Positions 1 through 5,565 of a stretch of 5,725 nt of DNA are shown in pieces; within the stretch, counting starts at the first letter, position 1, and every line of letters begins with the position of its first letter. The stretch is taken from assembly GCA_937860285.1 (NCBI GenBank), contig CALMBS010000266.1, forward strand, positions 1-5,725. Direction: 5' to 3'. The position numbers and the translations under genes are program-made. The DNA comes from an uncultured Chloroflexota bacterium (GTDB taxonomy: Bacteria > Chloroflexota > Dehalococcoidia > UBA2247 > RBG-13-53-26). The notes under the pieces were generated by a model. That model was not told the origin of the DNA and did not search any database. It was given only the letters and a program-made list of their open reading frames with translations.

Positions 1-1
1 C

Positions 2-1804
2 GAGCAGATGGGCTTCTCATCTAAGAAAGGCCAGGCGGCAGCCATCGCCGGACTGGCGGCCCAGAGGGAGTACCAGGAGGCGCTCCAGCGGAACGGCCAG
101 CGGCTCCTCGCGCAGATCCGCGAGAGCGGGAAGCTGGGCGTGGTCATCTTCGCCCGCTCCTACATGTTCCAGGACTCGGGGGCCAACATGGGCATCGCCG
201 AGAAGCTGGCACAACTGGGTGTGGTCCCCGTGCCCCTGGACTACCTGCCGCTGGACACCATCAACGTCAAGGAGTACTGCGACCGCCCGTACTGGTACTA
301 CGAGACGAAGCACATCGCGGGGGCCGCCATCACCGTCAAAGACCCGCAGCTCCATGGCCTGATACTGACCAACTTCGGCTGCGGCCCCAACTCGTTCATG
401 CTCAATATCGTCCGGGACATCATGGGGGACAAGCCCCTGGGCCAGCTGGAGATCGACGAGCACGCCGCCGAGGCCGGCATCGTGACCCGCCTCGAGGCCT
501 TCGTGGACACCATCACGGACTATGCCGCTTCCTCCCGCTCATACAGCTTCCCCACGGACATAGAGTCCATCCGGCGCTACTCCCGCAGCACCATAAGCAC
601 CAACAAAGTAGTCCTGATACCGAACATGGCCAGCCATGCCTCCGTGCTGGCGGCGGCCATGCAGCGCTACGGGGTCAGGGCCGTGCTGCTGCCGGAGTCG
701 GACGAGCGCAACCTGCTCTACGCCAACCGGGTGACCTCGGGCAAGGAGTGCCTGCCCTACCGCGTCAGCCTGGGCGACTTCATGCGGTTCTACTACGAGC
801 ACGATGGGTACGACTTCGGCCCGAAGGACGTCGAGGGTTTCATGGCCAGCGCCTACGGTCCGTGCCGCTTCGGCAAGTACGCCGTGGAGCAGGCCCGCTT
901 CCTGAGGGAGCTGGGCTTCGACTTCCAGATACGGACCACCGTCTCCAACAACGCCTACCGGGACCTGCACCTCGGGCCCGGGTTCGAGCGCCTCGCCTGG
1001 AAGGGCATCGTGGCCGTCGACTACCTCGAGAAGATGCTGTGGCGAACGCGCCCCTACGAGAAGGTCCCCGGCGCCACCGAGGCCCTGTTCGCGGAATCGA
1101 TGGCCGGGGTGTGCGACCTGGTGCGGCAGGGGCGCCCCATGGGGGACCGCCTGCAGAGCGTGACGCAGAAGTTCAAGTCGCTGATCGACCCCGCGAAGCC
1201 GCGGCGGCCGCTGGTGGGCATCAACGGCGAGATATACCTGCGCTCCAACAAGTTCGCCAACAGCAACCTGGTGAAGGAATGCGAGAAGGTGGGCCTGGAG
1301 GTGGTGGTCTCCCCCATCGGCGAATGGCTGAACTACATCACCCACCGCAGCCTGGAGGACGGCGTCCGGGACAGGAACCTGAAGAAGATCATCATGTCCT
1401 ACCTCAGACAGGTGCAGCAGGGGCGCGACGAGAGATCGATCACCCTCAGCTTCGCCGACCTCATTGCAGAAGGGGATCCGCCTCTGCGGGACCTGCTGGC
1501 CATATCCGGCAAGCACCTCTCCGCCAAGTGCGGCAGCGAGGCCGTGATCAGCATCGGCGCCGGGATCGAGTGGCTGGAGAACCCCCGCTTCGCCGGGGTC
1601 ATATCGGTGATGCCCCACGGGTGCATGCCCGGCGGCATTGTGGCCGCCATGTCCGACAAGTTCAGCCGTATCCATGGCAAGCCGTGGATCAACCTGACCT
1701 ATGACGGCTTCATGGAGACCAACAACCTGGTGAAGCTGGCCAATTTCGCCGAGATCATTCGCTTCTGCAGCCAGACCGACGGGGCCGGGGCGGGCGCCCG
1801 CTAG
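2..1804 (+). CDS. 2-hydroxyacyl-CoA dehydratase activase-related protein, C-terminal part (5' partial)
   Basis: This is the C-terminal ~600 residues of a large protein related to the ATP-dependent activase/dehydratase (HgdC/HgdB, BadF/BadG) systems. The frame is open to the left window edge (codons GAG CAG before the first ATG at 8) and that ATG has no ribosome binding site, so the true start is probably upstream. Numbering from that ATG, residues ~40-170 carry the FARSYMFQDSGANMG stretch and the NFGCGPNSF motif (C125), then EIDEH (149-152). Residues ~200-345 carry IPNM, KECLPY (C248) and YGPCRFGKY (C286). Residues ~400-590 hold the HgdB-like end with VMPHGCMPGG (C539). Other cysteines are 91, 369, 425, 508 and 587. 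In family members with this layout the N-terminus holds BadF-type ATPase domains and a DUF2229 region, which would lie outside the window. Conserved cysteines suggest an Fe-S cluster, possibly of the double-cubane type (inference). The substrate cannot be told. The gene converges on the NUDIX gene with only 16 bp between stop codons. Confidence 0.85.
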   Translation, partial: EQMGFSSKKGQAAAIAGLAAQREYQEALQRNGQRLLAQIRESGKLGVVIFARSYMFQDSGANMGIAEKLAQLGVVPVPLDYLPLDTINVKEYCDRPYWYYETKHIAGAAITVKDPQLHGLILTNFGCGPNSFMLNIVRDIMGDKPLGQLEIDEHAAEAGIVTRLEAFVDTITDYAASSRSYSFPTDIESIRRYSRSTISTNKVVLIPNMASHASVLAAAMQRYGVRAVLLPESDERNLLYANRVTSGKECLPYRVSLGDFMRFYYEHDGYDFGPKDVEGFMASAYGPCRFGKYAVEQARFLRELGFDFQIRTTVSNNAYRDLHLGPGFERLAWKGIVAVDYLEKMLWRTRPYEKVPGATEALFAESMAGVCDLVRQGRPMGDRLQSVTQKFKSLIDPAKPRRPLVGINGEIYLRSNKFANSNLVKECEKVGLEVVVSPIGEWLNYITHRSLEDGVRDRNLKKIIMSYLRQVQQGRDERSITLSFADLIAEGDPPLRDLLAISGKHLSAKCGSEAVISIGAGIEWLENPRFAGVISVMPHGCMPGGIVAAMSDKFSRIHGKPWINLTYDGFMETNNLVKLANFAEIIRFCSQTDGAGAGAR

Positions 1805-1820
1805 ACCCCGGGGCGTCTCC

Positions 1821-2348
1821 CTACAGTCCCGCCATTCGCAGCCCGGCCAGCGTCTTGGAGTCGCATATCCCCCCGGACGCCACCAGCCCCTGGATTTCGG
1901 ACGGCCTGACGGGGACTACCTCGATCTCATCGGTGTCTTCCGCCACCAGCGGGCTTCGGACGAGGCCCGACGCCCGGAAGCAGTGCAGGTACTCGGTGAG
2001 GTACCCCGGCGCGGCGTAGAACCCGCCGATCTTCTTCAGCCGGCCCGGCGCGCAGCCTGTCTCCTCGCGAAGCTCCCGGGCCGCGGCCTGCTCCGGCGTC
2101 TCACCCGGGTCGATGCTGCCCGCCGGGAGCTCGAGGAGGACCTTTCCGGCGGCATGCCGGTACTGCCTCACCATCAGGATGCTCCCGTCCGGGTCGACGG
2201 GGAGCAGGACCACGCAATCGACGTGCTCCACCACCTCGCGGGTGGTCTTCACCCCCCCGGGCTTGACCACGGAGTCCACCCGCACGCTGATGGCCCGGCC
2301 GCAGTAGGGTTGACGGCTGTCCAGGACGCGCTCTTCACCGGCACTCAA
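1821..2348 (-). CDS. NUDIX hydrolase, ADP-ribose pyrophosphatase type
   Basis: 175 residues. The complete 23-residue Nudix box runs from G77 to C99 (G-x5-E-x7-REL-REE-TG), with the metal-binding glutamates E92, E95 and E96. Before it lies VRQYRHAAGKVLLELPAG, typical of ADP-ribose pyrophosphatases, and after it AAPGYLTE (112-119) and the acidic DTDEIEV (138-144). The length matches the ADP-ribose branch. Expected reaction: ADP-ribose to AMP plus ribose 5-phosphate with Mg2+, in the cytosol; ADP-sugars or other NDP-sugars remain possible. The start is TTG at 2348. It is chosen because GGAGGAG at 2353-2359 lies just upstream, an in-frame TGA (2378-2376) follows soon after, and no ATG or GTG lies between. 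It is the last gene of a minus-strand run behind the acetyltransferase and NAD kinase, a context that fits NAD/ADP-ribose turnover (inference). A 63-bp gap with a hairpin separates it from the gene upstream. Confidence 0.9.
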   Translation of the reverse strand: MSAGEERVLDSRQPYCGRAISVRVDSVVKPGGVKTTREVVEHVDCVVLLPVDPDGSILMVRQYRHAAGKVLLELPAGSIDPGETPEQAAARELREETGCAPGRLKKIGGFYAAPGYLTEYLHCFRASGLVRSPLVAEDTDEIEVVPVRPSEIQGLVASGGICDSKTLAGLRMAGL

Positions 2349-2352
2349 AGAT

Positions 2353-2359
2353 CTCCTCC
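2353..2359 (-). promoter_or_regulatory. Ribosome binding site of the NUDIX gene (decides a TTG start)
   Basis: The minus strand reads GGAGGAG followed by ATCT and then TTG. The core GGAGG is 6 nt from the TTG, an ideal distance, which supports this rare start codon. Confidence 0.75.
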
Positions 2360-2362
2360 GAA

Positions 2363-2391
2363 CCGGCCCCGGGACTCACGGTCCCGGCCGG
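2363..2391 (-). other. GC-rich stem-loop just upstream of the NUDIX ribosome binding site
   Basis: The 7-bp arms CCGGGAC (2369-2375) and GTCCCGG (2381-2387) enclose a 5-nt loop. They are extended by CCGG (2363-2366) pairing with CCGG (2388-2391) across a 2-nt bulge, giving 11 pairs in all. It sits between the stop of the acetyltransferase gene and the GGAGGAG of the NUDIX gene, ending 3 nt before that site. No T-run follows on the minus strand, so it is not a classic intrinsic terminator. It may partly end transcription, protect or mark processed mRNA, or modulate translation of the last operon gene (inference). Confidence 0.55.
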
Positions 2392-2411
2392 CGGCGGCCC
2401 AATTACCGGGA

Positions 2412-2900
2412 TCAGCCCACCCGGTAGATCATGGCCACTTCGTCGCAGTCCGGGAACTTCGGGCAGCGGTAGCACTCCGACCAGATCTTGCGCGGCAGCT
2501 CGGTCTTGTCCACGCGGCGGAAGCCCTGTCTCTCGAAGAACGAGGCCCGGTAGGTCAGGCAGAAGACCTCGGGAATGCCCACCTCCCTGGCCTCGCTGAC
2601 GCAGGCCTCGATGAGCTTCGCCCCCAGCCGCTGGTTCTGCATGTCTTCGGCCACCGCCACCCCCCGGAGCTCGGCCAGGTCGGACCAGTACACGTGCAGC
2701 GCGGCGCAGGCCACCACCCTGTCGCCATCCCGGATGACAAAGAAGTCCCTGATGTTCTCGTATATCTCGGACAGGGCCCGCGGCAGCATGACACCCTTCT
2801 GGGCGAAGTAGTTGGCCAGCTTGTGTATGTGGGGCGCATCCCCTATCCTGGCCTTCTCCACCGCCAGCGGTTGGCTCGCCTGGCCCGCTTCAGACGCCAT
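2412..2900 (-). CDS. GNAT N-acetyltransferase, short ArgA-like (N-acetylglutamate synthase-like)
   Basis: 162 residues from the ATG at 2900. A single GNAT domain covers most of the protein: the ARIGDAPHIHKLANYFAQKG start, the ALHVYWSDLAELRGVAV strands (~66-83), the acetyl-CoA loop QNQRLGAKL (88-96), and the LTYRASFFERQGFRRVDK segment (~115-132). The tail KIWSECYRCPKFPDCDE holds C143, C146 and C152. This tail and the LPRALSEIYENIRDF helix are hallmarks of the short ArgA-type acetyltransferases found in bacteria without classical ArgA, so N-acetylation of glutamate from acetyl-CoA (first step of arginine synthesis) is the best guess. The usual QxxGxG loop reads QNQRLG, with Arg in place of the first Gly. 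The frame also allows GTG at 2909 (overlapping the nadK stop as GTGA) and TTG at 2903. ATG 2900 is preferred because GGGAG lies 8 nt upstream, whereas it would abut the GTG. It lies 5 nt after nadK. Confidence 0.8.
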   Translation of the reverse strand: MASEAGQASQPLAVEKARIGDAPHIHKLANYFAQKGVMLPRALSEIYENIRDFFVIRDGDRVVACAALHVYWSDLAELRGVAVAEDMQNQRLGAKLIEACVSEAREVGIPEVFCLTYRASFFERQGFRRVDKTELPRKIWSECYRCPKFPDCDEVAMIYRVG

Positions 2901-2905
2901 CAAGA

Positions 2906-3751
2906 TCACTCCCTCACTTTCAGTCTCTTCTCCAGGGCGGAGTAGAAGAGCTCGGGCGGCGACGTCCTCAGGAAGCGGATGCTGTGGGGGCTGCGCCTGG
3001 CCGAGACCGCGTCGCCGTCCCGGACCGGGATATTCACCTGGCCGTCCACGCTCAGCACAGCCTCGTAGTGGGTGTGCACCACCATCCTGACCTCTGCCGT
3101 GGACGGCAGGACGAGGGCGTAAGGCAGGCTGAGGTGGGCCGACACCGGCTTGAGCACGATCTCTTCCGACTGAGGGTGGAGGATCGGGCCGCCCGCCGCC
3201 AGAGAGTACCCCGTGCTGCCGGTGGCCGTGGAAACCAGCACCGCATCTGCCCTGTAGTTCGACAGCGGGGCGCCGTTGACGGTGGTGGCCACGTTGACGA
3301 TCCGTGGCACGGGCCCCCGGCCCACCAGGGCGTCATTGAGACCATGACAGGTGGTCTCCTTCGCCCCGGCATCTCCGGACTGGCAGCACAGGTCCACCTG
3401 CAGCATGGCCCGCCGGTCCACCCAGCAATCGCCGGCCAGCACCGCCGGGAGCTTCGCCATGACCTCGGCCGCCGAGAACTCGGTCATGAAGCCCAGGTGT
3501 CCCATGTTCACGCCTACTATGGGTATGTCCCAGGCGGCTACCGTCCGGGCCACCCGCAGGATGGTCCCATCCCCGCCCACGCTGATGGCCATGTCGGTCC
3601 CCTGACGGTGGACCGCCATCCCTTCCTCATCCCAGGAGGAGCAGACCCACGCCTTCGCATCCAGCCCGGCCAGGCACTCCACGAGCCGCTCCGACAGGTC
3701 CCTGGCGGCCCCTATCATGGGATGGTAGATAACCCCGACTGCCTTCGCCAT
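2906..3751 (-). CDS. nadK: NAD kinase (ATP-NAD kinase)
   Basis: 281 residues, the normal bacterial length. It phosphorylates NAD at the 2'-hydroxyl of the adenosine ribose to make NADP, in the cytosol. Visible signatures, numbered from ATG 3751: the GGDGT phosphate-donor loop at 59-63, NMGHLGFMTEF at 83-93, LND at 138-140 (the usual NE motif with Asp for Glu), YRADAVLVSTATGSTGYSLA around 167-185 (TGSTGYS rather than the commoner TGSTAYS), and AGGPILHP at 186-193. The C-terminal beta domain follows. The frame also allows GTG at 3754. ATG 3751 is preferred because AGAGGA lies 7 nt before it on the minus strand. Either start overlaps the TGA stop of the PAC2 gene (TGATG), which suggests translational coupling. 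The acetyltransferase gene follows after 5 nt. Confidence 0.95.
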   Translation of the reverse strand: MAKAVGVIYHPMIGAARDLSERLVECLAGLDAKAWVCSSWDEEGMAVHRQGTDMAISVGGDGTILRVARTVAAWDIPIVGVNMGHLGFMTEFSAAEVMAKLPAVLAGDCWVDRRAMLQVDLCCQSGDAGAKETTCHGLNDALVGRGPVPRIVNVATTVNGAPLSNYRADAVLVSTATGSTGYSLAAGGPILHPQSEEIVLKPVSAHLSLPYALVLPSTAEVRMVVHTHYEAVLSVDGQVNIPVRDGDAVSARRSPHSIRFLRTSPPELFYSALEKRLKVRE

Positions 3752-4635
3752 CACTGCTTCCTCTTGCGGAAGAAATCCTCGATGTCCTTGATCATCCCCT
3801 TCAGGTCCTCATCGCTCATCCTGGACAGGCCCTGCTCCGGATAGGATGGCCGCCGCTCCGTTGAGGGGTAGACCAGCTCGCTCTTGGCGTCCTCCTGCAG
3901 CTGCTCGTAGATCTGGCCCATCTCCTCTTCCGTGCGCGTGGCCTGCAGGCCCAGCTCCTCCTCATCCACCCCCAGCTCCTCGATAGCGTTGAGTTTCTGC
4001 ACCAGGGACAGGGCCGCCATCGGGTAGTTGCTCCACGGGAACGGCAGCCTGGCGATATAGTGCGGCATCGGAGACCACAGCCCCACCCCTTCTATGCCCC
4101 GGGACCGCGCCAGCCAGAGCAGCGACGAGTGTATGGTGCCGATGCCCTTGTACTCCGGGTACGGCTCCACCCCGCCCTCCGTCAGGACAGGTGTCAGGCG
4201 CGGCATGTTGACTACGCCGAGCACCGTCGGCGTCTCCCGGTGGTTTGCGCCCACCGCCCCGAAGGACCCCACCAGGTATACCCTCTTCACGCCGATATGG
4301 CGGGCCACCTCCAGGATCACCTCGACGTACTCGTAGGGCTTGGCGGTAGGCTGCTCGCTGCGGAAGATGACGATGTCGCTCCCGTCACCGGGGTTCCTCC
4401 AGAAGTAGAAGCCGTTCCGCAGCAGCTCCACGTCCCGCAGCACCCCGTTGGCCACCGACACCCAGGGCACGGTGGAGAAGCGGTGCGGCTCGATGCGGCC
4501 CATCTCCACGGCCCCCAGCTTGCCCCTGATGTAGTCGATGACCTTCAATCCAACGTAGCCGACATCCGGCAGCCCCACGATGAGCCGGGGGCGGCGCAGA
4601 CTGGGTTCCCGGTACAGGGTGAACTCGCTGTTCAT
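3751..4635 (-). CDS. PAC2 family protein (proteasome assembly chaperone-like)
   Basis: 294 residues from ATG 4635. The PAC2 fold spans about residues 14-215, with RPRLIVGLPDVGYVGLKV (15-32), the IVIFRSEQPT strand (88-97), VKRVYLVGSFGAV (116-128), the ETPTVLGVVN segment (134-143), IGTIHSSLLWLARSRGIEGV (165-184) and SPMPHYIARLPFP (188-200). A charged helical tail follows (~215-250) and then a basic end, DFFRKRKQ. The family includes archaeal and eukaryotic proteasome assembly chaperones and many bacterial members of unknown role. No HbYX motif (hydrophobic-Tyr-any residue) is present at the C-terminus, so direct docking on a 20S core by that motif is not expected. The frame stays open to a TTG at 4770, but the extra 45 residues are Arg/Gly-rich, do not look like the family and run across the promoter region. 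ATG 4635 has AGGA 7 nt upstream. It is the first gene of the operon. Confidence 0.85.
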   Translation of the reverse strand: MNSEFTLYREPSLRRPRLIVGLPDVGYVGLKVIDYIRGKLGAVEMGRIEPHRFSTVPWVSVANGVLRDVELLRNGFYFWRNPGDGSDIVIFRSEQPTAKPYEYVEVILEVARHIGVKRVYLVGSFGAVGANHRETPTVLGVVNMPRLTPVLTEGGVEPYPEYKGIGTIHSSLLWLARSRGIEGVGLWSPMPHYIARLPFPWSNYPMAALSLVQKLNAIEELGVDEEELGLQATRTEEEMGQIYEQLQEDAKSELVYPSTERRPSYPEQGLSRMSDEDLKGMIKDIEDFFRKRKQ

Positions 4636-4654
4636 GCCTTGGTCCTGCAGGGTT

Positions 4655-4683
4655 AATCTATCACTTTCACTCTGCCCCGTAAA
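4655..4683 (-). promoter_or_regulatory. Candidate promoter of the PAC2-nadK-GNAT-NUDIX operon
   Basis: On the minus strand TTTACG (4683-4678, four of six matches to TTGACA) is followed by a 17-bp spacer and TAGATT (4660-4655, four of six matches to TATAAT). It would give a 5' leader of only about 13 nt before the ATG at 4635. An alternative -10, TATATT on the minus strand at 4774-4769, overlaps the -10 of the divergent gene but has no recognisable -35. Both are weak calls. Confidence 0.35.
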
Positions 4684-4719
4684 CTCGCCGGACGGCCGAC
4701 CGCATCGCCCTCTGCCCCG
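4670..4719. repeat. Pair of 10-bp direct repeats, possible regulator sites
   Basis: CTCTGCCCCG occurs exactly at 4670-4679 and 4710-4719, 40 bp from start to start, which is about four helical turns. The first copy overlaps the -35 and spacer of the weak operon promoter. Same-face spacing would suit a cooperative DNA-binding protein, but no regulator gene is in the window and chance is not excluded. Confidence 0.35.
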
Positions 4720-4746
4720 GACCTCCGGCGGGAGCCCGCGCTCAGA

Positions 4747-4776
4747 TTGACCGCCGCGTCGGGGTGACAATATACT
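4747..4776 (+). promoter_or_regulatory. Sigma70-type promoter of the SDR gene
   Basis: TTGACC (4747-4752, five of six matches to TTGACA), an 18-bp spacer and TATACT (4771-4776, five of six matches to TATAAT). The predicted start of transcription is an A near 4783-4784, giving a leader of about 23 nt that carries the ribosome binding site. It is the clearest promoter in the window. Confidence 0.7.
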
Positions 4777-4795
4777 GGCACTAAACCCGTGTCAG
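4775..4795. promoter_or_regulatory. Imperfect dyad over the predicted SDR transcription start (candidate operator)
   Basis: CTGGCAC (4775-4781) and GTGTCAG (4789-4795) are inverted with one mismatch around a 7-nt centre, TAAACCC. The 21-bp element abuts the -10 box and covers the predicted +1, a usual position for a repressor site. No cognate regulator gene is visible. Confidence 0.35.
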
Positions 4796-4800
4796 GAGGT
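4794..4800 (+). promoter_or_regulatory. Consensus ribosome binding site of the SDR gene
   Basis: AGGAGGT lies 6 nt before ATG 4807. It fixes that start over the in-frame GTG at 4789, since with GTG the site would fall inside the coding region. Confidence 0.85.
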
Positions 4801-4806
4801 CATAGC

Positions 4807-5565
4807 ATGAAGCGATTTGAAGGTAGGGTGGCCCTGGTGACCGGCGGAGGGTCGGGCATCGGCCGGGCCGCCTGCCTGGCATTTGCCCGCGAGGGGGCCA
4901 GAGTGGTCATCGACGATATCAGGGTCGAGGGCGGGGAGGAGACACTCCGGCTCATCAAGGAGGCCGGCGGCGAAGCCGTCTTCGTCAAGGCAGACGTCTC
5001 CAAAGCAGCCGAGGTCGAGGCCATGGTGCAGAAGGCCATCGACGCCTACGGGCGCCTGGACTGCGCCTGCAACAACGCCGGCATCGGCGAGCCCCTCAAG
5101 CGGGTGCATAAGACCTCCGAGGACAACTGGGACCGCGTCATGGCCACCAACCTCAAGGGCGTCTACCTGTGCATGAAGGCGGAGATCCCGCACATGCTCA
5201 AGCAGGGCAAGGGAGCCATAGTCAACACGGCCTCCCTGGCGGGGCTGCACGGCCTCGTGGGCCAGACTGCCTACGTGGCCAGCAAGCACGGAGTGGTGGG
5301 GCTGACCAAGTCCGCCGCCATCGAGTACGCCACCACCGGGGTGCGCATCAACTGCATCTGCCCCGGGGTCATCGCCACGCCGCTGATCACCCACCAGCTG
5401 ACGGACAAGCCCCACATGGAGAAGGTCTACGTGGGCATGGAGCCCATCGGCCGGCTGGGGAAACCGGAGGAGATCGCCGCGGCCATGCTGTGGCTGTGCT
5501 CCGACGAGGCTTCTTTCTGCGTGGGGTCGGCGTTCTCCGTAGACGGGGGAGAGGTGGCCGGCTAG
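4807..5565 (+). CDS. SDR family NAD(P)-dependent oxidoreductase (classical, FabG/glucose 1-dehydrogenase-like)
   Basis: 252 residues, the usual length of a classical short-chain dehydrogenase/reductase. Motifs: nucleotide-binding TGGGSGIG (12-19), acidic D36-D37 after the second beta strand, ADV (62-64), CNNAGIG (88-94), and the catalytic tetrad N115, S143, Y156 and K160 (YVASK). CPGVIATPL (185-193) and the C-terminal SVDGG (244-248) complete the family pattern. Asp at the end of beta 2 usually favours NAD over NADP (family knowledge; inferred here). The enzyme should interconvert an alcohol and a ketone in the cytosol, but the substrate is not readable: hydroxyacyl-CoA, sugar and secondary alcohol dehydrogenases all share this layout. 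It is transcribed divergently from the PAC2 operon from its own promoter and probably stands alone, since the next gene is convergent. Confidence 0.92.
   Translation: MKRFEGRVALVTGGGSGIGRAACLAFAREGARVVIDDIRVEGGEETLRLIKEAGGEAVFVKADVSKAAEVEAMVQKAIDAYGRLDCACNNAGIGEPLKRVHKTSEDNWDRVMATNLKGVYLCMKAEIPHMLKQGKGAIVNTASLAGLHGLVGQTAYVASKHGVVGLTKSAAIEYATTGVRINCICPGVIATPLITHQLTDKPHMEKVYVGMEPIGRLGKPEEIAAAMLWLCSDEASFCVGSAFSVDGGEVAG

Noticed and set aside
539..1675. 378-residue open frame on the minus strand inside the dehydratase-related gene
   Set aside because: Its product is His/Gly/Ala/Val-rich low-complexity sequence without a recognisable motif, as expected opposite a GC-rich gene.
748..1704. 318-residue open frame in another plus-strand frame
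   Set aside because: Its product is Arg/Pro/Gly-rich with no domain; the overlapping frame has clear family motifs throughout.
1785..1811. CCGGGG/CCCCGG arms around the palindrome CGGGCGCCCG at the end of the dehydratase-related gene, as a terminator
   Set aside because: Only six pairs with a 15-nt gap, most of it coding, and no T-run after it; GC-rich sequence gives such pairs by chance.
1983..2945. 320-residue plus-strand frame across the NUDIX and GNAT genes
   Set aside because: It spans two well-supported minus-strand genes and has shadow-like composition with no motif.
2984..3844. 286-residue plus-strand frame opposite nadK
   Set aside because: It is the complement of a gene with unmistakable NAD kinase motifs.
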